Made by a program: the position numbers and the translations under genes. Under the pieces are notes generated by a model that was given only the letters and a program-made list of their open reading frames with translations, had not been told where the DNA came from and made no database searches. Source: DASXUL01 sp036504855 (lineage in GTDB: Bacteria; Armatimonadota; DTGP01; JAKQQT01). Taken from it: a DNA stretch of 64,000 nucleotides. Of this stretch, positions 35,074 through 44,133 are shown piece by piece; position 1 is the first letter of the stretch; each line of letters begins with the position of its first letter. The DNA is taken from positions 1-64,000 of the forward strand of contig DASXUL010000192.1 of assembly GCA_036504855.1 (NCBI GenBank), given 5' to 3'.

Positions 35074-37065
35074 TTACGGCTCCTTGCCGGCGGCGGCGCG
35101 CTCGGCGTCATAGGCGGCGCGGTCTATCAGCCGCCAGTACACGGCGTATCGCTGCCGGTGCACGCGGTAAAACGGCGACAGCGTTACGTCGGCGGGCTGG
35201 GCAAGGCCCTGCGTGTGAAACGCCAGGGGCCGCCCTGCCGCGGGCTTCACCTTCGCGATGATGTCGGCCGCGCTTCCAATGAAGACCGGCGCGCTTTCAA
35301 CGGGCAGCGCTTCCGTGGCGACGTAGTTGTGCGTGCCCCGGAAATCCAAACCCTCCAGCCCGGCCGAGCCCAGTTCGCCCGCCAATACGACCGGCCCCCA
35401 CAGCACGGAAACCCACTCCTTGCTGCCGGGCAGCATCTCCGTGCGCAGCGCCATGGGCCATTCCACGGCGATCCGGTCTCCCGATTTCCAGGTGCGTTCC
35501 ACCACCGCATAGGAGCCGGGACGGGCCGCAACCGCCTCCGGCGACCCGTTCACGGCCAGCTTCATGGCGCCGGGTTTCAGCCAGCCCGGGCAGCGGATGG
35601 CGATGGCCAGCTTCCGCGGCGCCTTCGCCGTTACGATGAGGGTGGCCATGCCGTCCTCCGGGAAGCTCGTATCGAGGCGAACGGTTACTCCCTGTTCCGC
35701 CCACTGTAGTTCGGATGGGATAAGCAGGTCCACCCACAGTTTGCGCCCCGCGTGGGCGTAGATGAACTCCCCGTACTTGGCCTGGCTCTCCATGCCGGTG
35801 TCGGTGCAACACCAGAAGTCCTCTGTGTCGCTGGAGTACGTGCGGTAGTGGCCCGGCCGCATGGAGGTGAAGTACACGAACCCGCCGCGTTCCGGCTCCT
35901 GCGAGGGCAGGATATGGTTGTAGAGCGCGCGCTCGATGAAGTCGGCCGTCGCCGCTGACGGCTTCACCAGCCACAACAGGCGCGACAGCTTCAGCATGTT
36001 GTAGGTGTTGCAGGTCTCTGGCCCGGTGATCGATGTCACCCCTTTGGCGGCGAAATCCTTCGGGTCGAAGAAGAACTCGTTCTCGCCGTGCCCGCCGATC
36101 ACGAAGGAGCGCGTGTTGGCCACGTCGTTCCAGAAGAACCGCGCCGCCCTCCCATAGGCCGGCTCGCCGGTCAGTTCGTAGACCCGCTCCATGCCGATGA
36201 CCTTGGGGATCTGGGCATTGGCGTGCATTCCCGTGAGGTTGTCCACGCCCCGCGCCATGGGGTCGAACAGGCTCTTGTGGTTGAGCCGCTTCGCCAGGGC
36301 CAGATGCCGGGCGTCGCCGGTGATCGCGTACGCGTCCGCGACGACCTCCATGATGCCGCCGTGCTCGGTTTCCAGCATCTCCGTGATCTGCGCGTCGGTG
36401 AGATTGCCGAAGACCGTGCCCAGCCAGTCCGCCATGCGGATCAACACGTCACGGGCGGTCCGGTTTCCGAGGAGCAGCCACGCATCGCGCAGCCCCGCCA
36501 TGACCTTGTGGGTCACGTACAGCGGCACGTAGCCGCCGTTGAGGCCGAACAGGTGGTCCGACTTGATCTGGCCGGCCGCAAGCTCCGCGAAGAGCTGCTT
36601 GCTCTGCGGAAACGCGCACAGGATCCCCGTCCCAGCCGCCTTCTGGCACGCGGCCAGCTCGCCCACGATGTAGCCGGCCCGTTTGCGGCACTCGGCATCC
36701 CCCGTGGCGCTGGCCATCAGCGAGAGGGCGCTCAGGTAGTGGCCCAGCCCCTGCCCGGCCAGCGAGTAGCGGCCCTCGTTGGGGATGGCCTCCCAACCTC
36801 CGTAGGGCTCCGCCTTTTGGGGCAGGCCCGCCTCCCGGCGGAACCCGGCCAGCAGGCGATCCGGGTCCAGGCGCAGTAGGTAAGCCCTATCGACATCCTG
36901 CGCCTGGCGGAAGGGGCTATCGAGCAGTTTCACCGCGGAGAGCGGGAACTCCCGCGCGGTGGGCGGCACGGCCGGTTTCACCGCCGCCGCCGATCCCTCG
37001 CCGACGGCGGCAAGGGCGAACAGCAGGACTACCCAGACCCAATGAAGCGGTTGCATGGCCGTCAT
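35074..37065 (-). CDS. Secreted GH127/GH146-type beta-L-arabinofuranosidase (DUF1680)
   Basis: A 663-residue exported enzyme, cleaving beta-L-arabinofuranosides. Signal peptide about 1-28 (VGEGSAAA). The (alpha/alpha)6 catalytic domain begins at LDSPFRQAQDVDRAYLLRLD. Zinc and nucleophile residues are visible: the Glu and Cys of GPETCNTYNM near 355 and the Cys pair of FWCCTDTGMES near 420. The C-terminal beta-sandwiches (ELQWAEQGVTVRLDT onward) are usual. Its length is close to family members such as HypBA1. A GGAGGG site lies 5 bases before the ATG at 37065. The GH172 gene follows after 40 bases, so the pair likely acts together on plant arabinans or similar glycans. Confidence 0.88.
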   Translation of the reverse strand: MTAMQPLHWVWVVLLFALAAVGEGSAAAVKPAVPPTAREFPLSAVKLLDSPFRQAQDVDRAYLLRLDPDRLLAGFRREAGLPQKAEPYGGWEAIPNEGRYSLAGQGLGHYLSALSLMASATGDAECRKRAGYIVGELAACQKAAGTGILCAFPQSKQLFAELAAGQIKSDHLFGLNGGYVPLYVTHKVMAGLRDAWLLLGNRTARDVLIRMADWLGTVFGNLTDAQITEMLETEHGGIMEVVADAYAITGDARHLALAKRLNHKSLFDPMARGVDNLTGMHANAQIPKVIGMERVYELTGEPAYGRAARFFWNDVANTRSFVIGGHGENEFFFDPKDFAAKGVTSITGPETCNTYNMLKLSRLLWLVKPSAATADFIERALYNHILPSQEPERGGFVYFTSMRPGHYRTYSSDTEDFWCCTDTGMESQAKYGEFIYAHAGRKLWVDLLIPSELQWAEQGVTVRLDTSFPEDGMATLIVTAKAPRKLAIAIRCPGWLKPGAMKLAVNGSPEAVAARPGSYAVVERTWKSGDRIAVEWPMALRTEMLPGSKEWVSVLWGPVVLAGELGSAGLEGLDFRGTHNYVATEALPVESAPVFIGSAADIIAKVKPAAGRPLAFHTQGLAQPADVTLSPFYRVHRQRYAVYWRLIDRAAYDAERAAAGKEP

Positions 37066-37106
37066 GTTTCCCTCCGGCGCCCTTACCGTCGAACCCATAT
37101 AAAGTG

Positions 37107-37122
37107 CGGCGGCTCGCCGCCG
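37107..37122. repeat. Short GGCGGCTCGCCGCC-type palindrome
   Basis: CGGCGG-CTCG-CCGCCG is a 6-bp-arm hairpin in the gap between two minus-strand genes. The 10 bases GTGCGGCGGC match the start of the longer palindrome at 2700. Confidence 0.5.
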
Positions 37123-37199
37123 ATTTCTCGAATGTGACAACCTGGCGGAAGCAGCGGCAAGTCGCCGCGCTTCATGATCCTGTGAGGGAGCGCTTCGCC

Positions 37200-38489
37200 C
37201 TACCAGCCGCCGAACAGGTCATCCCAGTACCGCCGCGCCTCAACGCGCTGCGGCTCCGGGATCTCTCGCGGGAACGGCAGAACCTCGCGGAGCGCGGCGT
37301 CGGAAATGAGATCGGCCACCGCGGCCAGGTGTTCGGCCATGACGGGCGCCGATACCCGGCTCATGTCGTCATCCGGGCGATGATGAAAGAAGCGGCCGCC
37401 CGCGCAGTTCGAGCGTCCCAGGTACATGCCGGGGATGCCCGCCGCAACGAACGGAAAATGATCGGCGTAGGGGACGATGTTCGCGTCGATCGCCGGATAC
37501 AGGTCGCGCCGCGCGAACGCGCCGGCCACGGTTGAGGCCAGCTCGGGAGCGCCGTTGCAGACAACGTGCGTCCAGCCCATCACGGACCCATAGCTGTCCA
37601 GGTTGAACATCAACTGGCCGCGCTCGGCGATTTCGGCGCGATGCCGTCGCACATACGCGGCGCTGCCCATGGAGAGCTGCTCCTCCGCGCCGAAGCTGAT
37701 GATGCGGATGGCGCGGCGCCGCGGAACGGCGGCGAGCGCCCCGGCCAGTTCGATCAAGCCAGCCACGCCGGAGGCGTTGTCGTCGGCGCCGGGGCTGTTG
37801 GCCTGAGTGTCGTGGTGGGCTCCCAGGAAGATCAGGCCGCCGTCCTCGCCGTTCCCCGGAAGCTCGGCGATCACATTCTGGGATTCGGCGGGCTCCGGCC
37901 CGCCGCTCACCATCAGGCGCGCCCGCGCGGCGCCCTCCACCTTCCAGTTCCAGGCATCCATGAAGGCCACGTTCACCGTCGGGCAGGCGCCGAGGTCCCG
38001 CGTGTACGAAGGGAACATGCCGTCCGCCAGCGGCACGGCTCCGGGGTAGCGGATGTCCACGAAGAGCAGGAAGGCGGGCTGCGCTTCCATCAGGCGCCGG
38101 TAGTGCTCGCGCGATTCGATGTGGCAGCCGAGATGCACCACGGCCTTCCCCGTGAGGCGGGAGAGATCGGGGCGCTGGTACTCGGTGGGGGCCTCGAAGA
38201 AGACCAGCGGCGCCTCGCGCGGCCCATCCGTGCCCGGCGTGCTGCTGAACAGCGAGCAGGGGAACGCCCTCCACTGGCCGCCGATCTCCACCTCCAGCCG
38301 CTCCTCCGTAACGCGCCGCGCCTGGATCGGGAACCTCTCTACGGTAACGCCGGCGCCGCTACGTTGGAACTGCTGCGCGATATACTCCGCGGCCCGCCGC
38401 TCACCCTCGGTTCCGGCCAGCCGAACGCCGATGCCTTCCGACAGCGCCCGCAGATGCATGCCCAGCCGTTCCGGCGAAAATCCGGTCAT
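37200..38489 (-). CDS. M28-family zinc peptidase
   Basis: A 429-residue aminopeptidase-like metalloenzyme without a signal peptide. The M28 ligands are present in order: His of GAHHDTQANSPGADDNASGV near 230, the catalytic Glu pair of FGAEEQ near 272, the Asp of FNLDSYG near 305 and His of FFHHRPDDDM near 372. A PA-domain-like insert (about 110-180, GKAVVHLGCHIESREHYRRL) lies before the catalytic domain. It may remove N-terminal residues from peptides. It is about 135 bases upstream of the GH127 gene on the same strand. The start at 38489 has AGGAG immediately upstream on the minus strand. Confidence 0.85.
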   Translation of the reverse strand: MTGFSPERLGMHLRALSEGIGVRLAGTEGERRAAEYIAQQFQRSGAGVTVERFPIQARRVTEERLEVEIGGQWRAFPCSLFSSTPGTDGPREAPLVFFEAPTEYQRPDLSRLTGKAVVHLGCHIESREHYRRLMEAQPAFLLFVDIRYPGAVPLADGMFPSYTRDLGACPTVNVAFMDAWNWKVEGAARARLMVSGGPEPAESQNVIAELPGNGEDGGLIFLGAHHDTQANSPGADDNASGVAGLIELAGALAAVPRRRAIRIISFGAEEQLSMGSAAYVRRHRAEIAERGQLMFNLDSYGSVMGWTHVVCNGAPELASTVAGAFARRDLYPAIDANIVPYADHFPFVAAGIPGMYLGRSNCAGGRFFHHRPDDDMSRVSAPVMAEHLAAVADLISDAALREVLPFPREIPEPQRVEARRYWDDLFGGW

Positions 38490-38859
38490 CGTTTTCTCCT
38501 CTTCGCGTTGCCCTCATTATGACCGTGTCGGAAGCGGCAAGACATTGTGAAAAGCGAAGCATGCGCCGGCCGCCGAGCATCCGACCAACAGGCAAAGCGC
38601 GGGAGGAGGCGGATCGAAGATCCCGCAAGCCCAGACGCTCGCCCCAAGCCATAACCCGGGTTCGCCAGGCGAGCGGCGGCGCATCCGTGATGTAGGATAA
38701 GCCCGCCCCGCGCTGTATATAGCCCCATGGAGATTCCCTGGGGTTACTGATGCGGGCGCGGACCGGCAGGCATTCCCGTAACGCGCCCCCCTGTCCTATG
38801 CCTGAAGCGCCTCACAAGCGGCGCCTGTCGCGTTGGGGGATTCGGGCGCTTCCCGCAGT
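38490..38859. other. Intergenic region without a recognised gene
   Basis: About 370 bases between divergent genes. The open frames have no domains or ribosome sites. The next feature is the hairpin before 38907. Confidence 0.5.
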
Positions 38860-38886
38860 GGCGGAACCGAACATATCGGTTCCGCC
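38860..38886 (+). promoter_or_regulatory. Perfect hairpin directly before the ribosome site
   Basis: GGCGGAACCGA and TCGGTTCCGCC form an 11-bp stem with a 5-base loop. It ends 6 bases before the AAAAGGAGG ribosome site of the gene at 38907. It could be a 5' stabiliser, a protein-binding operator or a translation control element. Confidence 0.6.
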
Positions 38887-38906
38887 GGTCTGAAAAGGAG
38901 GACGCT

Positions 38907-40457
38907 GTGCGGTACTCGATCGGAATTGCGTCGATGCTTACGCTGATTTCGCTCGCCGGCGCCGGGCGCGCCGCCATCTACGCCTCGGACGTGGTCGCCA
39001 GCGGCAGCGGGCCGGCCTACACGCTCCACTATCTGCTGAATGAGCCCGCGGTCTCGGGCAGCATCATCGTCGGCGCGGCGGCGACGCCGGACGTCGCGGC
39101 GGCGACCATCCCCCTCTCGGGCGCCGATCTCGCCAAGGGCCCTCATGACGTCGCCTACACGCCGTCCGGGTTGAGCGCCGGCGACTACGTTTTCACGGTA
39201 TCGGTTTCCGCGGCGCCCCACACCGGGCACGACCTCATAACGCCGGTGACCCCGCTCCCCGTGGATACGCAATCGGGATACGGCTGGCACGTGGGCAAAG
39301 TCCCCGGCGCACTCTCATATGGGCACCTGTACCTCGGCGATTTCGCAACCGCCCACGCCGTGGATGAACTGAGCGCGGACGGGACCTTCGTGCAAATGGT
39401 CGCACAGGACGCGGCGGATCCTTACGCCTACGTGGGCGTCTACATCGGATCCGATGGAACGCTCTTCGCGTCGGAGCAGAATACGGACAACATCCGGCAC
39501 TTCACCCCCACGCCCGGCGCGGTCCCCGGCAAGCCCACATGGACGCAGGATGCCGCCTACACCGGGGTGGTGGATGGAACCGGCGACGGCGCGTTCTACA
39601 CCCGCGGATTCCAGGTGTTCGGCCTGGGACCCACCGCCAAAGTGTACCTGGCCGACTACTCGCCTGTTCCGAACGACGTGCTTCTTGGCACGCTGGGCGA
39701 CACCGTGAACTCTCCCACCAAGCTATTCGATGGCTCGAACATCGTTGGCACGCGAATCGACGGCCTCCTGGTCACCGCGGATGAGAAGACCATCTACATT
39801 ATCGGCAGCGCGTCGCCGGGCACTGGACGCCACCTCAACAGGTTCATCTACGGCCCGAACCCTGGAAACGGCGGGACGGTTGAGTGGTATCTGGACCCCG
39901 ATTTCCTCCAGAACGACGAGACCACGAACACGCTCACCGGGAAGGGGCGCAGCCTGACGTTCGCCGACGCCAACTCGCTGTGGGTCCCGCAGAACGGCGG
40001 GCCCAGTTCCACCGCGGACCTGAACTTCATCGCCCGCGTCAGCACTACGCCGCTGCCAACGAGCCCGGCGATCGCCGCCAAGGCCCTTCGGATCGCCGGC
40101 GGGCTGGACGCGGGGCCCGGCTCCAACCTCGATCCCGCGTTCGCCGCACTCGATGCGGATGGGGACCAGAAGATCACCCTGATCGACGCCGTTAAGCTCG
40201 TTCGGCTGCCGTCGAAGGCCGGCGCCATCATCGAAACCATCCCGGCGCCGCTGGTTACGGGAGTCGTTGCCGGCGTAACAGACCCGACGCCGGTACTGCC
40301 GGTGTGCATCGACACCGACCCGAAGGGGAATCTCGTCGTCGGCGTCCGCATCGACTACACCGGCACGGGAAACGTTGCCGACGCATTCTACATCCAGGCC
40401 CTGCCCGACCAAGGCTCCACGGACGCCGCCCGAAGCGCCGCGTTCCACATCTCCTGA
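38907..40457 (+). CDS. Secreted beta-propeller-like protein with dockerin-like module
   Basis: A 516-residue exported protein. Signal peptide about 1-22 (LAGAGRAA). The main body (130-380) has repeated blades of NHL/SMP-30 type (VGVYIGSDGTLFASEQNTDN, HLNRFIYGPN, LTFADANSLWVPQ). A dockerin-like module at about 391-435 reads ALRIAGGLDAGP then LDADGDQKITLIDAVKLVR, with the D-x-D-G-D-x-x-I spacing of a calcium loop. About 80 residues follow, so here the module is not the extreme C-terminus. No enzyme activity can be assigned. The GTG at 38907 follows a strong AAAAGGAGG site. Confidence 0.65.
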   Translation: MRYSIGIASMLTLISLAGAGRAAIYASDVVASGSGPAYTLHYLLNEPAVSGSIIVGAAATPDVAAATIPLSGADLAKGPHDVAYTPSGLSAGDYVFTVSVSAAPHTGHDLITPVTPLPVDTQSGYGWHVGKVPGALSYGHLYLGDFATAHAVDELSADGTFVQMVAQDAADPYAYVGVYIGSDGTLFASEQNTDNIRHFTPTPGAVPGKPTWTQDAAYTGVVDGTGDGAFYTRGFQVFGLGPTAKVYLADYSPVPNDVLLGTLGDTVNSPTKLFDGSNIVGTRIDGLLVTADEKTIYIIGSASPGTGRHLNRFIYGPNPGNGGTVEWYLDPDFLQNDETTNTLTGKGRSLTFADANSLWVPQNGGPSSTADLNFIARVSTTPLPTSPAIAAKALRIAGGLDAGPGSNLDPAFAALDADGDQKITLIDAVKLVRLPSKAGAIIETIPAPLVTGVVAGVTDPTPVLPVCIDTDPKGNLVVGVRIDYTGTGNVADAFYIQALPDQGSTDAARSAAFHIS

Positions 40458-40512
40458 CGGCGCTCTCGCCAGCCCGTTCCCCCCTCTAACCCCCGACGAT
40501 AGGCTGCAGAGG

Positions 40513-40662
40513 GGTGAAAGCTCGTAGTACTATCGCCTGGCCCCGAGGGGCCGGCTCAGGGGACGAACGGCGCCTTCGCGCCGTGACATCAGGGCGCGAA
40601 GGCGCCCTTGGCCTGCTGAGCCGGCCCCTCGGGGCCAGGCGGCTAACCTACGAGCTTTCACC
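40513..40662. repeat. Nested palindromic element, copy 2, inside a further inverted repeat
   Basis: Three nested arm pairs: GGTGAAAGCTCGTAG at 40513-40527 with its complement at 40648-40662; a 26-base arm at 40534-40559 with complement at 40616-40641; and GGCGCCTTCGCGCC at 40569-40582 with complement at 40593-40606. The inner two pairs match the element at 33435. The outermost pair may be the flanks of the insertion or an older palindrome. Confidence 0.9.
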
Positions 40663-41039
40663 TCCTCGCCACTTAGCAATGAGGCGTCATCCCTCCACAT
40701 AGATCGCCTCCGCGCTGCCGAGGATCTGCCTACGTTGCTATGAAGTTTCCGCTCGCCCACGTTACCCTGAGAAACGAAGGGTAACGGCCCGACGCGTCTG
40801 CTTCGTCTGCGCATCCGGCATCCGGCTTACGCTGTACCCGGTCGCTCCGCCGCCATGGTGACGCGCGCCGGCTAGGCGGGTCGCGCGGGTCGTCCTGTAC
40901 GGCGCCTATTCCTGTCGGAAGAGGATGGACCATCGCCGGTGAACCGGCAATGGTCACGTCCGTCAGAGGCCAATAGACGCGCCGTCACCCGAAAGCGCCA
41001 TCCGAACACGCATACTCCGATCGGAAATGGAGATAGACG
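40663..41039. other. Intergenic region without a recognised gene
   Basis: About 380 bases between the nested palindrome and the DUF1003 gene. No gene is supported; the ribosome site of the next gene (GGAGAT) is weak. Confidence 0.5.
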
Positions 41040-41594
41040 ATGCCCGAGCAGATCAAGAGCGTAGGCCCAGCAGCGAAATACACGCACGATCACCCGCCAG
41101 TTCGTAACGTCAACGAGATCCATGAGAAGCAGCGGACCATCGGCCAGCGAGTCGCTGACCGTGTGGCAGACCTGATCGGCAGTTGGCCCTTCATCATCAT
41201 ACAGAGCGTGGTCCTGAGTCTTTGGATCGTTGCCAACGTGTATGTCGCCGTTCACTGGAAAGACAAAGCGTTCGATCCCTATCCATTCATCCTGTTGAAT
41301 CTCGTGCTCAGTTTCCAGGCGGCTTACACGGGGCCCATCGTGATGATGAGCCAGAACCGACAGGCCTTGAAAGACCGCCTGATGGCCGAGAACGACTTCG
41401 AGGTGAACCGGAAGGCGGAAGATGAAGTGAAAGTGGTCCTGGAGCACCTGGTCTATCAGGACGGCATTATGTCCGACATCATCGGCCGTCTGGTTGCCAT
41501 GGAGGAAAGCCGCGCCGATTCGCGGAAGGCGTATGCGGCGGAACGTGGAGAGGCCCCGGCGACCGCGGATGGAGGCAATGGGCAGGCTGCGTGA
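41040..41594 (+). CDS. DUF1003 family membrane protein
   Basis: A 184-residue protein with two transmembrane helices (about 50-70 IIIQSVVLSLWIVANVYVAV and 83-103 FILLNLVLSFQAAYTGPIVM). The loop and following MMSQNRQALKDRLMAENDFEVN segment are hallmarks of DUF1003. The C-terminal 80 residues are charged and partly helical or coiled-coil (KAEDEVKVVLEHLVYQD). The function of the family is unknown, often noted beside ion or stress genes. It ends about 90 bases before the convergent pseudopilin gene. Confidence 0.88.
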   Translation: MPEQIKSVGPAAKYTHDHPPVRNVNEIHEKQRTIGQRVADRVADLIGSWPFIIIQSVVLSLWIVANVYVAVHWKDKAFDPYPFILLNLVLSFQAAYTGPIVMMSQNRQALKDRLMAENDFEVNRKAEDEVKVVLEHLVYQDGIMSDIIGRLVAMEESRADSRKAYAAERGEAPATADGGNGQAA

Positions 41595-41681
41595 TTCGTA
41601 CCGGGCGGGCGACCCGGGGGACATGCCGCGATCGGCCGACCAACCGGGCCAAAACCAGGTGGCCCTGCCGGGCGAAGCGGA

Positions 41682-42395
41682 TCAGTTCCACCATTTCGCG
41701 TGGCAGGGCGGCGCGGCCTGCAGGCTGGCGGCGTAGGCCTTCGCGCTGCCGTCGCACAGCGCGAAATTCCGGAAACCGGCGTGGTAACGCGGGCTGTAGC
41801 TGTAGTCCTCAAACGTCAGCACCTGGGTGGGGTTCACAATGGAGGACGCGCGGACGGGCCCACGCCGCGGCGCCAGCGGCGAGTCATTCACCGAGATGAA
41901 GCCGTTGAACTCGTAGTTGGTTAGCGGGCCGAGATCGAGGGTCTTCCTGGGGCGATCCGGGCAGAATGGCAGCTCGCTGGAGCGGATGTAGGGCGACATA
42001 GCGCCAACTATCGGCGACCCATCCCACTTGTTCGTCCCATCGCTAGCCGGCGTCGCGTTGGGGGCAGCGGGCGCTCTGGGCGTCAAGTCGTACGGATAGA
42101 TGCCGTCTTGATCGTCAACGTACACGCCAAGCGCTATGCCCAGTTGCCGGAGGTTGGACAGGCAAGCGGTCTGGCGCGCCTTGCCGCGGGCCCGCGCGAA
42201 CGCCGGAAACACAAGGCTCGCCAACGCGGCAATCACGGCGATGACGACCAGCAGTTCCACAAGCGTGTAGCCCTTCCGAGGCCAGGCATTCGGCGGCGCC
42301 CGCCCAGCGCGAAGGCATACGCACAGCCGCTGCCCGGCCCCGTCCGCTGTCGCGTAACCGATCGCCCGCGACAGCGGGTCTCCCCGCGTGTTCAT
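41682..42395 (-). CDS. Type IV pseudopilin-like protein 2 (diverged)
   Basis: A 237-residue pseudopilin-like protein. The prepilin segment RKGYTLVELLVVIAVIAALA spans about residues 40-59, with cut after Gly and Glu at +5. The leader before the cut is unusually long (about 41 residues), and I find no later ATG, GTG or TTG in frame; the true start could be a rarer codon nearer. The continuation is LVFPAFARARGKARQTACLS and the end has a CDGSAKAY H-X9-DG-like tail. It is less similar to the other three pseudopilins here. It lies 22 bases downstream of the PQQ-type gene, so the pair may be one transcript. Confidence 0.78.
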   Translation of the reverse strand: MNTRGDPLSRAIGYATADGAGQRLCVCLRAGRAPPNAWPRKGYTLVELLVVIAVIAALASLVFPAFARARGKARQTACLSNLRQLGIALGVYVDDQDGIYPYDLTPRAPAAPNATPASDGTNKWDGSPIVGAMSPYIRSSELPFCPDRPRKTLDLGPLTNYEFNGFISVNDSPLAPRRGPVRASSIVNPTQVLTFEDYSYSPRYHAGFRNFALCDGSAKAYAASLQAAPPCHAKWWN

Positions 42396-42417
42396 CAGGA
42401 ATGCTGCCTTTCGGCGG

Positions 42418-44034
42418 TTACCGCAACGCGTAGATGACCACGGCGGCGGGCCCGCTTTCAGTGCCCATCAGTTGGTTTTTCATGCCGGCCGCAACGGCAA
42501 CATACTGCTTTCCGCGGACGGTATAGGTGACAATGCCGCCGCCCACCGGGCCGCCGGCCTTGTCTTTGTAGAGGATCTTGCCGTTAGCGGCATTGAAGGC
42601 AAGGAGGTTGCCCTCCAGGTCACCGGTAAAGAGCAGCCCTCCGGCGGTTGGGGTAACAGCCGCCGCCAGCGGAAGCCGCGCGTGGTACTTCCATCGAACA
42701 CGGCCGGTTGCGGCATCCACCGAGGTCAGCCAGCCCGATTGCGTGGACTTCGGATCATCGTCTCCGAATGCGTTCGAGGACCCGATGAACGGCGCGCCCA
42801 CGGCGTGCTTTTCCAGCGTTTCTTGGCCGCCCAGTTTCACGGTGGTGGCCCAGTCTCGCGAGTTCACGAACAGCGCGTTCTGAAGCGGGGAGTACGCCGG
42901 ACCGTTCCAGTTGACGCCGCCCTGCGTCCCAGGGGCGAAGCGCGTGCCCTCTGCGGTCAGCGGCTGGTTGACGTTGAAATGCCGGGTGACCGGGACTTTG
43001 AACCGGACGGTCTTCAGGTCTCTGTCCAGGCCGTACAGATAGCCGTCCTTGCCGCCCACCGCCACCATCTTGCGACCGGATCGCGCAGTATACAGGGCCG
43101 GACTGGCGGCGATGTCCCAGTCATGCACGTCGTGCGGCACGAACTGATGGTATCCCCGCAGCCTGCCTGTCCGGGCATCGAGCATAATGACGGAGCAGGT
43201 ATAGAGGTTGATGCCCGGCCGGTAGGAGCCCACGAAATCCGGGCCGGGGTTGCCTGTGGGCACGTAGAGAGTGCTGGCGGCCGTGTCGAGGGCCATGGAC
43301 GAGTACATCCCGCCGCCGGCCCTGAGCTTGCCGGGATCCGAGGGCCATGTGGCCGCGGCCGGGCCGGTCGACGGAACGATGTCGAAGTTCCACACCCGGT
43401 TGCCGTCTTTCGCCCGGAATGCCCGCATGTGCCCAACCGTGCCTATGTCGCTCCCAGACGATCCAATGAAGACCAGCCCGTTCCACACGAGCGGAGCCAT
43501 CGTGAAGTACTCGCCTTTCGCCATGCTGGCGCCCGCGACGTTCCAGATGACCTTGCCGGTCTTTGCATCCAGAGCGACCACGCGCGCATCCGGCGTTCCT
43601 CGAAAGAGCCGCCCGTTGGCGTAGGCCACGCCGCGCACCGGCGTGCCCAGGCCCAGGCTTTTCGGCGTGATTTTTCGCGACCAACGCGGTGTGCCAGTGC
43701 GGGCATCCAGGGCATACGTGGCGGTAGCGGTCGTTACGTAGATGGTTTGCCCGACCACCACCGGTCCGGCCTGGAAGCTGGTCGTTTCCGGCAGCTGGTA
43801 CCTGGCCACCTTCCGTAGGGACTTCACGTTCTTCGTGGTGATCTGCTTGAGCGGGGAATACCGTTCCGCGGAGTAGCCGCCGTTGAACATGGGCCACCCT
43901 GTGTTCACAGGCTGCGGCCCTCCCCGGCTCGGCCCCGAGGCTAGCAGTAGCCCAAGGGCAAACAGAACGCAACCATTCATTGCGCGATCAAACAGGCGTA
44001 GTGACGCCATCGCTCCACTGCATAACTGAGTCAT
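42418..44034 (-). CDS. PQQ-type quinoprotein dehydrogenase-like propeller
   Basis: A 538-residue exported eight-bladed propeller. A signal-like helix lies at about 19-38 (NGCVLFALGLLLASG). Tryptophan-docking repeats are visible (ALDAKTGKVIWNVAG, AFRAKDGNRVWNFDI, SVDAATGRVRWKYHA) together with PHDVHDWDIAASP near 300, the usual PQQ-alcohol dehydrogenase motif. A vicinal Cys pair, found in true methanol dehydrogenases, is not seen, so the substrate is open. It contains no heme-binding CxxCH. A GGAGGG site lies 9 bases before the ATG at 44034. It is followed by pseudopilin 2 in the same direction. Confidence 0.78.
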   Translation of the reverse strand: MTQLCSGAMASLRLFDRAMNGCVLFALGLLLASGPSRGGPQPVNTGWPMFNGGYSAERYSPLKQITTKNVKSLRKVARYQLPETTSFQAGPVVVGQTIYVTTATATYALDARTGTPRWSRKITPKSLGLGTPVRGVAYANGRLFRGTPDARVVALDAKTGKVIWNVAGASMAKGEYFTMAPLVWNGLVFIGSSGSDIGTVGHMRAFRAKDGNRVWNFDIVPSTGPAAATWPSDPGKLRAGGGMYSSMALDTAASTLYVPTGNPGPDFVGSYRPGINLYTCSVIMLDARTGRLRGYHQFVPHDVHDWDIAASPALYTARSGRKMVAVGGKDGYLYGLDRDLKTVRFKVPVTRHFNVNQPLTAEGTRFAPGTQGGVNWNGPAYSPLQNALFVNSRDWATTVKLGGQETLEKHAVGAPFIGSSNAFGDDDPKSTQSGWLTSVDAATGRVRWKYHARLPLAAAVTPTAGGLLFTGDLEGNLLAFNAANGKILYKDKAGGPVGGGIVTYTVRGKQYVAVAAGMKNQLMGTESGPAAVVIYALR

Positions 44035-44052
44035 GATCGAATTCCCTCCGTA

Positions 44053-44071
44053 TGCTGTAGCGGCTACAGCA
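44053..44071. promoter_or_regulatory. TGCTGTAG-CGG-CTACAGCA inverted repeat
   Basis: Perfect 8-bp arms with a 3-base centre in the 99-base gap between two minus-strand genes, 18 bases upstream of the quinoprotein start. It may be a terminator for the CDGSH gene or an operator for the quinoprotein gene. Confidence 0.45.
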
Positions 44072-44133
44072 CGGTCGTGCGGTGTGGAATCGTCATGGGC
44101 ATCACCTCCAGACGGCGCATCGCCCGCGATGCT

